A stretch of 64,000 nucleotides of DNA from an uncultured Alistipes sp. (GCA_900550375.1 URRP01000006.1:1-64000), one strand, 5' to 3'. Positions 9,355 through 18,338 are shown, numbered from the stretch's first letter. Notes: a model not told the origin generated them from the letters alone. Program-made: numbers and translations.

Positions 9355-11415
9355 CTACTTTTCGATCAGTGAAATCGACCGTTGAATGAACTCTGTCAGG
9401 TTTTTGCCTTTGAGCATTCCGTTGGTAAGCAGTGCCAAGTCGATGATCTGCCGCACGAGCGAATTCGTTGAGCCGATCTGACGCAGCCGCTCGCTGCGTT
9501 CGTCGCGCAGCGTGACGACCTTCTTCGACAGCTCTTCGCGCTGGGTCTTCTCCTCGGCAGTCAGCTCCTCTTCCTTCTTCTTGTCGATCGTCTCTTCGAA
9601 ACGCTTTTCCTCCTGAACGGCGGCATCGATCTTCTTGGTGATCGATTTGAGCTTGTCGCCGTACTCCTTCTCGACGTTCTGGAGAATGTCGATCACGATC
9701 GGGTGGTTGCCGTTGACGACGAGGGTGAAGTTATCGGGCATCTGACCGTAGAATTGGCTCATGCCGCCGCCGCTCATGGCGGCCATCTCCTTCATACGGC
9801 GCATGAACTCGTTCTGGGTGATGATTACGGGTGCTTCGACAGCAGCCATCGGTTCGAAGGCGATGTTGTAGTGGATCTTTTCGTCGTGCGGCATCTGCGC
9901 CTCGAAGACCGGACGCAGAATCTCCTGCTGCGACTCCGAGAGCGACATTTTGAGCGCATCTTCCTTCTGGATCAGTTTGTCCACGATGTCGCTGTCGACG
10001 CGCACGAAGCGCTGCTCCTTGTGCTTCGATTCGTACCAGTTGATGTAGTGATTGTCGAGCGGTCCGTTCATCTCGAGTACGTCGTAACCTTTGGCCTTTG
10101 CCGCTTCGAGCGCCGAGAGCTTGGCGACGGGGTCGTCCACGTAGAGGAAGATGAGCGTGTTATGTTTGTCGGTCTGGTTCGCCTTGACCAGCTCTTCGTA
10201 CTCGGCGGGAGTGAAGTATTTGCCGTCTGTATTCTTCCATAGCATGAACGACTGCGCCTTTTCGGCGAATTTCTCGTCGGTGAGGATGCCGTACTGGATG
10301 AAGATTTTCAGGTCGTCCCACTTCGTCTCGTATTCGGGACGCATCGTGTTGAACAGTTCCTGCAGGCGGTCGGCCACCTTGCGCGTGATGTAGTTCGAGA
10401 TCTTCTTGACGTTCGAATCGCTCTGGAGATAGCTGCGCGAGACGTTGAGCGGGATGTCGGGCGAATCGATCACGCCATGCAGCAGCGTGAGGTATTCGGG
10501 GACGATTCCCTCGACCTGATCCGTCACGAAGACCTGATTGGAGTAGAGTTGAATCTTGTTCTTCTGAATTTCGAAGTTGTTGTGAATCTTCGGGAAATAG
10601 AGAATGCCCGTCAGGTGGAACGGGTAGTCGATATTCAGATGGATCGAGAAGAGCGGCTCCTCGCCCGTCGGGTAGAGTTCATGGTAGAACTCCTTGTACT
10701 GCTCCTCGGTGATGTCGGCCGGTTTGCGCATCCACAACGGATCGGTATCGTTGACGATGTTCTCCTTGTCGGTATCGACGTACTTACCGTCCTTCCACTC
10801 CTTGACCTTGCCGAAGGCGATGGGAACGGGCAGGAACCGGCAGTATTTGCGCAGCAGCTCCTCGATCTTCGCCGGCTCGGCGTACTCTTTGGCATCCTCC
10901 GACAAATGCAGGACGATCGTCGTGCCCCGATCATGGGCTTCGTCGCTCTCCTCCATCGTGAACTCGGGAGAGCCGCTGCACTCCCAGTGCACGGTTTTGC
11001 TGCCCTCCTTGTAGGATTTGGTGATGATCTCGACTTTGTCCGAGACCATGAACGAAGAGTAGAAGCCCAGTCCGAAATGGCCGATGATCGCGTGATCCTT
11101 GTACTTGGCCATGAACTCTCCGGCACTCGAAAAGGCGATTTGGTTGATGTATTTGTCGACCTCGTCGGCCGTCATGCCGATACCGCGGTCGGTGATCGTG
11201 AGCAGCCGCTTGTCGGTATCCACTGCAATATGGATCGTCAGATCGCCCAACTCGCCCTGCATTTCGCCGCGCGAAGCAAGCGCCTTGAGTTTCTGCGTGG
11301 CGTCGACGGCATTGGATACCAGCTCGCGCAGGAAGATTTCGTGGTCGGAATAGAGGAATTTCTTGATGACGGGAAAGATGTTTTCGGTCGTCACGCCGAT
11401 TTTGCCGTTTGTCAT
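9355..11415 (-). CDS. htpG: molecular chaperone HtpG (Hsp90)
   Basis: 686 residues, slightly longer than the E. coli protein. The GHKL ATPase domain shows FLRELVSNAVDATQKL near residue 25, ITDRGIGMTADEVDKYI near 75 and GHFGLGFYSSFMVSDKVE near 113. The middle domain contains the conserved VSRSYLQSDSNVKKI, a normal Hsp90 feature. An acidic, Lys/Glu-rich segment lies near residues 590-640. The protein is a cytoplasmic ATP-dependent folding chaperone. It is a single gene with its own terminator; upstream only a weak promoter-like box is visible, so regulation cannot be read. Confidence 0.98.
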   Translation of the reverse strand: MTNGKIGVTTENIFPVIKKFLYSDHEIFLRELVSNAVDATQKLKALASRGEMQGELGDLTIHIAVDTDKRLLTITDRGIGMTADEVDKYINQIAFSSAGEFMAKYKDHAIIGHFGLGFYSSFMVSDKVEIITKSYKEGSKTVHWECSGSPEFTMEESDEAHDRGTTIVLHLSEDAKEYAEPAKIEELLRKYCRFLPVPIAFGKVKEWKDGKYVDTDKENIVNDTDPLWMRKPADITEEQYKEFYHELYPTGEEPLFSIHLNIDYPFHLTGILYFPKIHNNFEIQKNKIQLYSNQVFVTDQVEGIVPEYLTLLHGVIDSPDIPLNVSRSYLQSDSNVKKISNYITRKVADRLQELFNTMRPEYETKWDDLKIFIQYGILTDEKFAEKAQSFMLWKNTDGKYFTPAEYEELVKANQTDKHNTLIFLYVDDPVAKLSALEAAKAKGYDVLEMNGPLDNHYINWYESKHKEQRFVRVDSDIVDKLIQKEDALKMSLSESQQEILRPVFEAQMPHDEKIHYNIAFEPMAAVEAPVIITQNEFMRRMKEMAAMSGGGMSQFYGQMPDNFTLVVNGNHPIVIDILQNVEKEYGDKLKSITKKIDAAVQEEKRFEETIDKKKEEELTAEEKTQREELSKKVVTLRDERSERLRQIGSTNSLVRQIIDLALLTNGMLKGKNLTEFIQRSISLIEK

Positions 11416-11509
11416 AGTCGTATTCTGGTTTTAGTCTGTTTTCTTTGTCCGTAGAAGAATCAAACTATGTGCCAGCGGCTTTTTCCTGCCAGAATGACAG
11501 CCGCAGACT

Positions 11510-11555
11510 GACAAAAATAGACAGCCGCAGATCGTTGTCTGATCTACGGCTGCAA
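11510..11555 (-). terminator. terminator of the dnaN-to-thioesterase cluster
   Basis: Arms 11522-11533 and 11541-11552 pair with one mismatch around a 7-base loop. On the minus strand TATTTTTGT follows. It closes the long minus-strand cluster 20 bases after the thioesterase stop. Confidence 0.85.
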
Positions 11556-11571
11556 AAAGATGTGCGGAGTC

Positions 11572-11979
11572 CTACTTCATCGCCTTGGCGATCGCATCGA
11601 CGAACCATTGCGGAGCGCGTGTCGGTCGGCGCGTGTCGGCATGAAGAAAACCCAGTGCCGTCATGCCCGTATTGAGCAGTTCGCCCTGCGAATTGTAGAC
11701 TTCGTATTCGAAGCGGATGCGTGCCGTAGGCATTTCGCGCAGCAGAATGCGTACCGTGAGGCAGTCGTCGAAGAAGGCCGGACGCTTGTAGACCGACTGC
11801 ACCTCCAAGATCGGCATGATGATGCCCTGCCGTTCCATGTCGGCGTAGGAAAGTCCCAGCGAGCGCATCAGGTCGGAACGCGCCTCTTCGTAGTAGCAGA
11901 TATAGTTCGAGTGATGGACGAGTCCCATCTGATCGGTATGCTTGTACCAGACCCTGATTTTCGTGTCGTGCGTAATCAT
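11572..11979 (-). CDS. hotdog-fold acyl-CoA thioesterase (YbgC/4HBT family)
   Basis: 135 residues, the usual size. The active-site motif is KHTDQMGLVHHSNYICYYEEARSD in two parts: the aspartate of TDQMG and the helix that follows. The rest shows the beta-strands RPAFFDDCLTVRILL and TARIRFEYEVYN of the hotdog fold. The family hydrolyses acyl-CoA or 4-hydroxybenzoyl-CoA thioesters; the natural substrate is not predictable. The start codon overlaps the stop of the RibF-like gene by 4 bases, a sign of translational coupling, and it is the last gene before the terminator. Confidence 0.93.
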   Translation of the reverse strand: MITHDTKIRVWYKHTDQMGLVHHSNYICYYEEARSDLMRSLGLSYADMERQGIIMPILEVQSVYKRPAFFDDCLTVRILLREMPTARIRFEYEVYNSQGELLNTGMTALGFLHADTRRPTRAPQWFVDAIAKAMK

Positions 11980-12725
11980 ATTGCGGTAAATTCGATAATG
12001 CTCTTCTCTTTGGTAAGCGGTCGGTCGAGCAATGGCGCCCCTTCGGTCGGAATGAAGAGCCTGCCGGCTTCGCCGTCTGCCGCTATGCGATATTCACCCG
12101 CAGGAGGCAGGAGTTTATAGGGGTCGTCGATATGCACTTTGCCCTCCTGTACGTCGGCGATCAACAGATAGGGATGGCCTAACATACGGGCGGCCTGCGC
12201 CATCGCTCCGTGTTCGATAAGCGACCGGATCGCAGTCGAACTGACCTTTTTGCCGCCGACGTCGAAAGGATCGATCCTGCAAAGTTGCAGCTCCGGCCGC
12301 TCCGATGCATGCAGAGAGCCGTAGTCGCCCTCCTTGTTGTGGCCGAAGTGATGGTTGTACCCCATCACGAGCGTTTCGATACCCAGCTTTCCGACCAAGT
12401 CGCGCTGGATGAAATCGACAGAACTCGTCCGGCTGAATTCACGGGTGAAGGGGATGACGACCAGATTGTCGATGCCGGCCCGTTCGAGCAGATAAGCCTT
12501 TTCGTCGAGCGTCGTGAGCAGACGCAGATCGGTCTGCTTCTCCAGTACGATACGCGGATGAGGCGCGAAGGTGACGACGATGCTTTCGCCGCCGCGTTCG
12601 CGGGCGAAACGGCAGACGGCGGAGAGCAACTCATCGTGACCGCCGTGCACGCCGTCGAACGAGCCGACGGTCGCCGCCGGACGGTGAAATGCTGGAAGGT
12701 GGTCGATTCCGTGGAAAACTCGCAT
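11976..12725 (-). CDS. RibF-like FAD synthetase, flavokinase domain truncated
   Basis: 249 residues. The N-terminal FMN adenylyltransferase half is intact: GSFDGVHGGHDELL near residue 22, the GYNHHFGHNKEGDYG loop near 122, and VSSTAIRSLIEHG near 167. Full bifunctional RibF proteins have about 310 residues with a C-terminal riboflavin kinase barrel. Here only about 70 residues follow, and the kinase motifs (PTAN and the distal helix) are missing. It may therefore make FAD from FMN but not phosphorylate riboflavin, or it may have another nucleotidyltransferase role. It starts 10 bases after rex and overlaps the thioesterase by 4 bases. Confidence 0.85.
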   Translation of the reverse strand: MRVFHGIDHLPAFHRPAATVGSFDGVHGGHDELLSAVCRFARERGGESIVVTFAPHPRIVLEKQTDLRLLTTLDEKAYLLERAGIDNLVVIPFTREFSRTSSVDFIQRDLVGKLGIETLVMGYNHHFGHNKEGDYGSLHASERPELQLCRIDPFDVGGKKVSSTAIRSLIEHGAMAQAARMLGHPYLLIADVQEGKVHIDDPYKLLPPAGEYRIAADGEAGRLFIPTEGAPLLDRPLTKEKSIIEFTAI

Positions 12726-12735
12726 CGTGTGTCGG

Positions 12736-13383
12736 TTAGTCGTCGGTGGGATTCTCCTCGTTCTCCTTGACGAAGTAGGCGACCTTTTCGAGCAGCGTGG
12801 TGATGTCGTAATTCTCGACCACGATGCCGCGCGGAAAGTTGAGCGGCCGCGAGGTGAAGTTCAGCACCCCTTTGATACCGGCGTTGACGATCGGTACGAC
12901 CAGTTCGTCGGCCACGCGCGAGGGCGACGAGACGATGACGATGTCGATGTTCTTGTCCTCGACGACCTCCTCGAAATTCTCCATATGGTGGCACGGAATG
13001 CCGTCGATGGTTTTGCCGACCTTTTCGGGATCGATATCGAAGGCGGTGGTGATCTTCAGCTTCAGGCCGCGGCCGTTGAAGTACTTGGTGATGGCTTGTC
13101 CGAGGTGCCCCATGCCGATGACGGCGATGTTGGTCACCGTGTCGCTGTCGAGGATATTGCTGATGAAGTCGATCAGGACTTTCACGTCGTACCCCTTCTT
13201 CGTGTCGCTCGAAAAACCGATGAGCATCAGGTCGCGGCGCACCTGCACCGCCGTGATGCCGTGGATGCCGGCCAGCACGTGAGAGAAGATATGGGTGATC
13301 CCCTGCTTGTGGGAGGAGAGCAGCGTACGGCGGTACTCGCTCAGCCGTTCGATGGTCTTTTCGGGTATGTTGGAAGATGCCAT
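12736..13383 (-). CDS. rex: redox-sensing transcriptional repressor Rex
   Basis: 215 residues, typical for Rex. The N-terminal winged helix contains IPEKTIERLSEYRRTL and the recognition part ITAVQVRRDLMLIG. A Rossmann domain with AVIGMGHLGQAI (near residue 87) binds NADH or NAD+. The C-terminal helix swaps between subunits. Rex represses fermentation and respiration genes when the NADH/NAD+ ratio is low. It sits between the LysM gene (6 bases away) and the RibF-like gene (10 bases away), an unusual co-transcription with replication genes. I found no clear Rex operator inside the cluster. Confidence 0.95.
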   Translation of the reverse strand: MASSNIPEKTIERLSEYRRTLLSSHKQGITHIFSHVLAGIHGITAVQVRRDLMLIGFSSDTKKGYDVKVLIDFISNILDSDTVTNIAVIGMGHLGQAITKYFNGRGLKLKITTAFDIDPEKVGKTIDGIPCHHMENFEEVVEDKNIDIVIVSSPSRVADELVVPIVNAGIKGVLNFTSRPLNFPRGIVVENYDITTLLEKVAYFVKENEENPTDD

Positions 13384-13389
13384 AATCGA

Positions 13390-15195
13390 TTATTCGAGCG
13401 TAATGGTATAGTTGTCGTTGTAGATGACGCGCACCCATTCGGTGTTGATGCGGCTGCCGTCGGCCGTGCGGGAGAAGCGATAGGGAGTCTGGAGCGGCGT
13501 GAAGGTCTCGCCGTCGAAGAAGCTGTTGATGTCCTCGAACATTGCCGATCCGAACAGTACGGCTGCGTCGTACCCCCGATAGGCATAGAGTGTCGGCATC
13601 GAACCGAACGCGGAGATGTAGCGGTTGTCGAAGGTACGGATGCGTTCGTCGTCCCGTTTGGCGTGATAGGTCGAACTAAAGGTCACGCGATTCTTGAAGA
13701 AGAGGTTGCGGTCGATGTTGCCGAACCGGTTCCAGTGCGGACCGCCGATCACGTCGTACTGCGGCGCGGAGTGGCCGCGGGCGATGCTGTTGCTGCTGGC
13801 CGACGCCAGCGCGGCGAGGATCGAGTCGACTTCCGTCTCCCTGCTCGACAAGACGACCAGCAGGGCGTTGTCGCGCGCCGAGAGGATGCTGCCGATATTG
13901 CTGCCCGGTTCGTAGCGGAATGTTTCGTATCCCACGTCGGAAATCAGGGCCTTGACGGCCTGCTCGAATGCCGTGTCGGTGTTCTGGCTGTAAATCAGAA
14001 CGACTCTGCGGCCGCTGTTGAACGTCTGTGCGAACTTGGCATATTTTTCAGCGGGATCGGGCGCCATCGGGAAGAGGACGCTGCTCTGCGTATGGTCGAG
14101 CGTCGCCAGCGGCGAAACGACCGGAATACCCTCCTGTTCGGCGATGCGCAGCACGGGAGCCAGTTCGTCCTCGTACACGGGACCGACGATCAGCTGCGAA
14201 CGGACGAAGGCGTCGTCTTCGACGATCGTTGCGACCTTCGCCGGATTATGCGCCGTATCGAAAACCTCGAGCCGCACCGACCGGCCGTCGCGTCGCAGTT
14301 GGTCGATGCCCAGCAGGAATCCCTGATAGAATTCGGTATAGCTGGCGTTGGGCCGGCCGTCGGTCGTGGCGGGCAGCAGCAGCGACAAGTTGAGCACGGC
14401 CTCCGGCGCAAGCGTCAGCAGCCGTTCGGCGGGGGGCCGGACGGTCAGCGTGTCGGCCGGCTGTTCGGCCGCGGCAAGCGCATCGCGCGTCGGCAGTTTG
14501 ATGATGGCGCCGGCTTTGAGCGTTGCCGGAGAGAGCCCTTCGTTGAGCGTCGAGAGCGTCTGCTCGGAGACTTGGTTGGCGTGGGCGAGCGAATACATGG
14601 TGTCGCCCGGCTGGACGACGTAGTAGCGATAACCGTCGGCGGGAACGCTGTTCAGTTTCTCTTTGTACTCTTCCAGTTCCGCGAGATTCTCGGCGTTGCT
14701 GGTCTTGCCCACCTCCTTTTTCCGTACCAGCAGCGTGCCGCCGATGGTCAGGTGTGCGGGATCGAGGTTCTCGTTGTCCTCCAGCAGCGTCTCGACCGAG
14801 ATGCCGTACCGCTTCGAGATGGCATAGAGCGTTTCGTGGGCCTCCACCGTATGCAGAATGAACTTCTTGCGGAGCTTCTTCTCCTGCTTGGTCGTAAGCG
14901 GTTCCTCGTTCGGTTGCAGCTGCGGTGCGGGGACCGGAATCTTGACGTTCTGGTCGGCTTTTACCACATCGGCCATCGTCGGGTTGTGGGCCACGAGCGA
15001 CTGCTCGCTCACACCGTAGAGCCGTGCGATCGAATAGAGCGTCTCGCCGGCCTGTACGGTGTGTATGTAGAACTTCTCGCCGCCGATATAGACGATCGTC
15101 TCCGACTTCTGCGACTGCGGCACAGCGGCAGTCGCGGACGTCAGTCCGATGCAGAGCCATGCAGCCGTTATGAGAATCGGTCTGTACATACGCAT
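13390..15195 (-). CDS. LysM repeat and ABC-type periplasmic-binding fold protein
   Basis: 601 residues. A signal peptide (to about residue 24, ending ATAAVPQ) is followed by three LysM repeats: HTVQAGETLYSIARLYGVSE (about 43-90), HTVEAHETLYAISKRYGISV (about 112-160) and YVVQPGDTMYSLAHANQVSE (about 191-240). From about residue 265 a type I periplasmic-binding domain (LivJ-like) runs to the end. The LysM repeats should hold the protein on peptidoglycan. The family is widespread in Bacteroidota without a settled function; lipoprotein or cell-wall sensing is a guess. Its start overlaps the stop of the exonuclease gene by one base. Confidence 0.9.
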   Translation of the reverse strand: MRMYRPILITAAWLCIGLTSATAAVPQSQKSETIVYIGGEKFYIHTVQAGETLYSIARLYGVSEQSLVAHNPTMADVVKADQNVKIPVPAPQLQPNEEPLTTKQEKKLRKKFILHTVEAHETLYAISKRYGISVETLLEDNENLDPAHLTIGGTLLVRKKEVGKTSNAENLAELEEYKEKLNSVPADGYRYYVVQPGDTMYSLAHANQVSEQTLSTLNEGLSPATLKAGAIIKLPTRDALAAAEQPADTLTVRPPAERLLTLAPEAVLNLSLLLPATTDGRPNASYTEFYQGFLLGIDQLRRDGRSVRLEVFDTAHNPAKVATIVEDDAFVRSQLIVGPVYEDELAPVLRIAEQEGIPVVSPLATLDHTQSSVLFPMAPDPAEKYAKFAQTFNSGRRVVLIYSQNTDTAFEQAVKALISDVGYETFRYEPGSNIGSILSARDNALLVVLSSRETEVDSILAALASASSNSIARGHSAPQYDVIGGPHWNRFGNIDRNLFFKNRVTFSSTYHAKRDDERIRTFDNRYISAFGSMPTLYAYRGYDAAVLFGSAMFEDINSFFDGETFTPLQTPYRFSRTADGSRINTEWVRVIYNDNYTITLE

Positions 15196-15971
15196 TAACG
15201 TTTCTTCCCTTCCTTGCCGCGCAGCCGGATTTCGGTGATGACCTTTTTCGTATAGAGCGGAAAATCGCCGTTCATCATCCAGTTGTAATAGCTCGGTTCC
15301 GACTCGAAGATTTCAGCCACGCAGCGGCCTTTGTACTTTCCGAAGCCGAAGACCTCCTCCCCTTTCTCGTTGTAGAGGATGCGGCCCGCATAATCGGCCG
15401 ACTCGTTGCGCGTGGAGAATTCGGCCAGAAAATCGATGTCGTTTTCCAGATTGTCGTAGCGCTCCAACTGCGCCTTGAGTACTTCGTAGGTCGCCAGCGT
15501 GTCGGCTTCGGCCGAGTGGGCGTTGGTGAGGTCCTTGTCGCAGTAAAACTTGTAGGCGGCGATGAGCGTGCGCTGCTCCATCTTGTGGAAGATGTTCTGC
15601 ACGTCGATGAAACGTCGCCGCTTGAAGTCGACGTTGATGCCGGCGCGCATGAACTCTTCGACGAGCATCGGCAGGTCGAAACGGTTGGAGTTGAATCCCC
15701 CGAAGTCGCAGCCGGCGATAAACTGTTCGAGCGACCGAGCGATCTGTGCGAAGGTCGGACAATCCTTCACATCCTCGTCGGTGATGCCGTGAATGGCGGT
15801 CGCCTCCTCGGGGATGTGTATCCCGGGGTTGATCTTACGGGTCTTGACGATCTCTTCGCCGTCGGTCGTCACCTTGACCATCGAGATTTCGACGATGCGG
15901 TCCTTGGCGGTATCGATGCCGGTGGTCTCCAAGTCGAAAAAGACGATGGGGCGTTTGAGGTTGAGTTTCAT
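15195..15971 (-). CDS. DnaQ-like 3'-5' exonuclease (Pol III epsilon family)
   Basis: 258 residues. The DEDDh exonuclease motifs are all visible: FFDLETTGID (Exo I, residues 11-20), the Exo II region GGFNSNRFDLPML near 95, and HSAEADTLATYEVL (Exo III) near 152. The C-terminal 60 residues (FGFGKYKGRCVAEIF, YYNWMMNGDFPLYTK) form a small domain often found on Bacteroidota exonucleases. It probably proofreads DNA, a role in keeping with the nearby dnaN. It is in the same transcript and overlaps the LysM gene by one base. Confidence 0.92.
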   Translation of the reverse strand: MKLNLKRPIVFFDLETTGIDTAKDRIVEISMVKVTTDGEEIVKTRKINPGIHIPEEATAIHGITDEDVKDCPTFAQIARSLEQFIAGCDFGGFNSNRFDLPMLVEEFMRAGINVDFKRRRFIDVQNIFHKMEQRTLIAAYKFYCDKDLTNAHSAEADTLATYEVLKAQLERYDNLENDIDFLAEFSTRNESADYAGRILYNEKGEEVFGFGKYKGRCVAEIFESEPSYYNWMMNGDFPLYTKKVITEIRLRGKEGKKR

Positions 15972-15976
15972 GCTTC

Positions 15977-16186
15977 CTATTTTTTACGGAACAATCCGCG
16001 GATCAGGTCGAGCGCTTCGGCGGCGTTGCTGCGGAAGGTGTCGGAGGCATCCTTCACCTTGTCCGAAACGGCGTCGCCCAGCACCTCTTGGAACGTGTCG
16101 AGTACGCGGGTACAGACCTCTTCGGTATATCCGGTACGGCGGGCTACCTCGCCGATCAATTCACGTTTGTTCATCGTCTCAGGCAT
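15977..16186 (-). CDS. small HU-like helical protein
   Basis: 69 residues, or 65 if the second ATG at 16174 is used. The sequence NKRELIGEVARRTGYTEEVC followed by TRVLDTFQEVL matches the two N-terminal helices of HU/IHF-type DNA-binding proteins. The beta-arm that wraps DNA and the C-terminal helix are absent. Instead it ends in a charged helical tail, DLIRGLFRKK. It lies between dnaN (8-base overlap with the longer start) and the exonuclease (5 bases), so it is likely real and co-transcribed. It may be a dimerisation-only HU paralogue; the function is unknown. Confidence 0.7.
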   Translation of the reverse strand: MPETMNKRELIGEVARRTGYTEEVCTRVLDTFQEVLGDAVSDKVKDASDTFRSNAAEALDLIRGLFRKK

Positions 16187-17303
16187 TAATCATCATCGGC
16201 ATGAGCAGCATCAGCGTATCGCTGGACTGCTTTTCGTCATAGACGGGTTTGAAGACGCCCGCACGGGTCGAATCGGCCAGTTCGATCACCACCGTCGGGG
16301 TCTCGATGTTCGAGAGGATCTCGACCAGAAAGGTCGACTTGAAGCCGATGGTGATCGGCTGTCCGTCGTAGCTGCACGAGATCGTCTCGTTGGCCGACAT
16401 CGAGTAGTCGATATCCTGCGCCGTGAGATCGATCTTGTTGTCGGCGATATCCATGCGGATCAGATTGGTCGCGGGGTTCGAGCAGACGGCCACGCGTTTG
16501 ATGCCGTTGACCAGTTCGATGCGGTCGATGAGCACCTTGTTGGGGTTGTTGGCCGGAATAACGGCGTTGTAGTTGGGATAGCTTCCCTCGATCAGACGGC
16601 ACACCAACGTATGATTCTTGAGGTTGAAAAGCACGTTCTTCGAATCGAACGACACCTTGACCGGCGCCTCTTCCTTGAGCAGCATACCTTTGAGCAGGTT
16701 GGCCGGTTTCTTGGGCAGAATGAAGGCGGCGGTCAGTTCGCTGTGCAGCTCCGAGGCATATTTCACCAGTTTATGGGCATCGGTGGCGACGAAGGTGATC
16801 GATTCGGGTTCGATATTGATATAGACGCCGTTCATGATCGGACGCAGTTCGTCGTCGGCCGTGGCGAAGATGGTCTTGTTGATGCCGTTCACGAGCGTGT
16901 CGACGTCGAACGTCAGCTCCTTCTTATCTTCCGAGAGCGCGGGCAGCGCCGGATAGCTCACGGCGCTCGCACCGGGAATCGAGAGCGAACCGCTCTTCCA
17001 GTTGAGTTTGATTTCGAAGGTCTGGTCGTTGCAGTCGATCGTCAGCGGAATTTCGGCGAACTCCTTGAGCGAATCGAGCAGCTGCTTGGCGGGTGCGGCG
17101 ATCACGCCCTCGCTCTCGACGTTGTCGACGGTGATCGAACTTACGAGCGTGGTCTCCAGATCGGAGGTGGTCACCTTCAGCTGATCGCCCTTCAACTCCA
17201 TGAGGAAGTAGTCGAGGATGGGCAGCGTGTTCTTATTGCTGATTACTTTACCGGTGGTCGCCAACAGCGACAGAAGCGCGGAACTTGATACGGAAAATTT
17301 CAT
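16179..17303 (-). CDS. dnaN: DNA polymerase III sliding clamp (beta subunit)
   Basis: 374 residues, the full length of the beta clamp with three repeated domains. The N-terminus MKFSVSSSALLSLLATTGKV and the segments LPILDYFLMELKGDQLKV and VATDAHKLVKY are characteristic. The C-terminus differs from the E. coli MPMRL pattern, reading LMLLMPMMINA. The ring-shaped dimer tethers the replicative polymerase. It heads a tightly spaced set of seven genes down to 11572. The uridine phosphorylase gene ends 47 bases upstream with no clear terminator, so transcription may begin at 18.3 kb. Confidence 0.98.
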   Translation of the reverse strand: MKFSVSSSALLSLLATTGKVISNKNTLPILDYFLMELKGDQLKVTTSDLETTLVSSITVDNVESEGVIAAPAKQLLDSLKEFAEIPLTIDCNDQTFEIKLNWKSGSLSIPGASAVSYPALPALSEDKKELTFDVDTLVNGINKTIFATADDELRPIMNGVYINIEPESITFVATDAHKLVKYASELHSELTAAFILPKKPANLLKGMLLKEEAPVKVSFDSKNVLFNLKNHTLVCRLIEGSYPNYNAVIPANNPNKVLIDRIELVNGIKRVAVCSNPATNLIRMDIADNKIDLTAQDIDYSMSANETISCSYDGQPITIGFKSTFLVEILSNIETPTVVIELADSTRAGVFKPVYDEKQSSDTLMLLMPMMINA

Positions 17304-17350
17304 GTTGATCTTCTATGTTAGTTATTTCTAATTCTTTATGGACTTTTCGG

Positions 17351-18226
17351 TTAGAGGGTCGCCAGCTTGTCGAGTGCCATGCGGATCATCTGCTTGACGA
17401 AGGGTTTGTAGTCGGTGCAGGCGTCCAGCGCGATACGCTGTGCGATGATGGTGCAGATCGTTGCGGCGCGGTGCCCCATGAGCGAAGCCATGCCTGCGAG
17501 CGCCGAGCTCTCCATCTCGAAGTTGGTGATGCGATGTCCGTCGTGTTCGAACGACTCGATCTTCTCGTTCAGGTGCGGATCGGCCGGTTCGAGGCGCACC
17601 CAGCGGCCCTGCGGAGCATAGAAGCCCGGCGCGGCGATGGTGATTCCCTCGCGCGTCGAGTCCTTGAACAACTCGAACAACTCCGCGTCGGCGATTGCGA
17701 AATAGGGTTTCGGCAGCAGGTCGCTCCAGCCCGTGTGGCGCATGAATGCCTGTTCGTATTCCAGATTGCAGACCTCGTTGCGCCCCTTGTAATAGTTGAG
17801 CAGCCCGTCGAATCCGATCGACATGCGCGAGAAGACCGCCTCGCCCACTTTGATGTCGGGCTGGATGGCGCCCGAAGTGCCCAGCCGCAGCAGTGTGAGG
17901 CGCCGCAGCTCGGGTTTCACCTGCCGGGTTTCGAAGTCGATGTTGGCCAGCGCGTCGAGTTCCGTGACGGAGATGTCGATGTTGCCGATGCCGATGCCCG
18001 TCGAGAGGACGGTCATGCGTTTGCCTTTATAAGTACCCGTAACGGAGTTGAACTCGCGGTTGGAGGCTGCGCACTCCCGTTTGTCGAAGAAGGACGCAAC
18101 CAACTCTACGCGGCCGGGGTCGCCCACCAGAATGACGGTGTCGGCCAGCTGCTCGGGGCGGAGGTGCAGGTGGAAAATGGAACCGTCGTCGTTGATAATC
18201 AACTCGGAAGATGGAATCGTTCTCAT
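17351..18226 (-). CDS. nucleoside phosphorylase (uridine phosphorylase type)
   Basis: 291 residues of the NP-I family. The motifs VILVGDPGRVELVASFF near residue 30, RLGTSGAIQPDIKVGEAV near 113 and the ribose-binding NFEMESSALAGMA near 235 are those of uridine phosphorylases. The enzyme splits pyrimidine (or purine) nucleosides with phosphate for salvage. It has its own promoter at 18258-18288. The gene lies divergently from the phosphohexomutase gene and may read through into dnaN. Confidence 0.92.
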   Translation of the reverse strand: MRTIPSSELIINDDGSIFHLHLRPEQLADTVILVGDPGRVELVASFFDKRECAASNREFNSVTGTYKGKRMTVLSTGIGIGNIDISVTELDALANIDFETRQVKPELRRLTLLRLGTSGAIQPDIKVGEAVFSRMSIGFDGLLNYYKGRNEVCNLEYEQAFMRHTGWSDLLPKPYFAIADAELFELFKDSTREGITIAAPGFYAPQGRWVRLEPADPHLNEKIESFEHDGHRITNFEMESSALAGMASLMGHRAATICTIIAQRIALDACTDYKPFVKQMIRMALDKLATL

Positions 18227-18257
18227 AATAGTCGCGTTTTAATTTTCATAATTGGCA

Positions 18258-18288
18258 TAAAAGTAATATTTTTACCTCGAATTGCAAA
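18258..18288 (-). promoter_or_regulatory. promoter of the nucleoside phosphorylase gene
   Basis: Minus strand TTTG (18285-18288), a 19-base spacer and TACTTTTA (18258-18265), one mismatch in the -7 box. The leader is about 30 bases. Confidence 0.65.
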
Positions 18289-18338
18289 ACAAACTCGTCG
18301 ATTTTTTCAATTTATATAGGTGTAAAACAAGTTTATAA

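Noticed and set aside
11430..11490. sigma-54-like TGGCAC/TTGAT pair upstream of htpG
   Set aside because: The -12 part lacks the key C and no enhancer-binding regulator or site is nearby.
12727..15198. 823-codon open frame on the plus strand opposite rex and the LysM gene
   Set aside because: Shadow of two certain genes; no domain or signal is recognisable.
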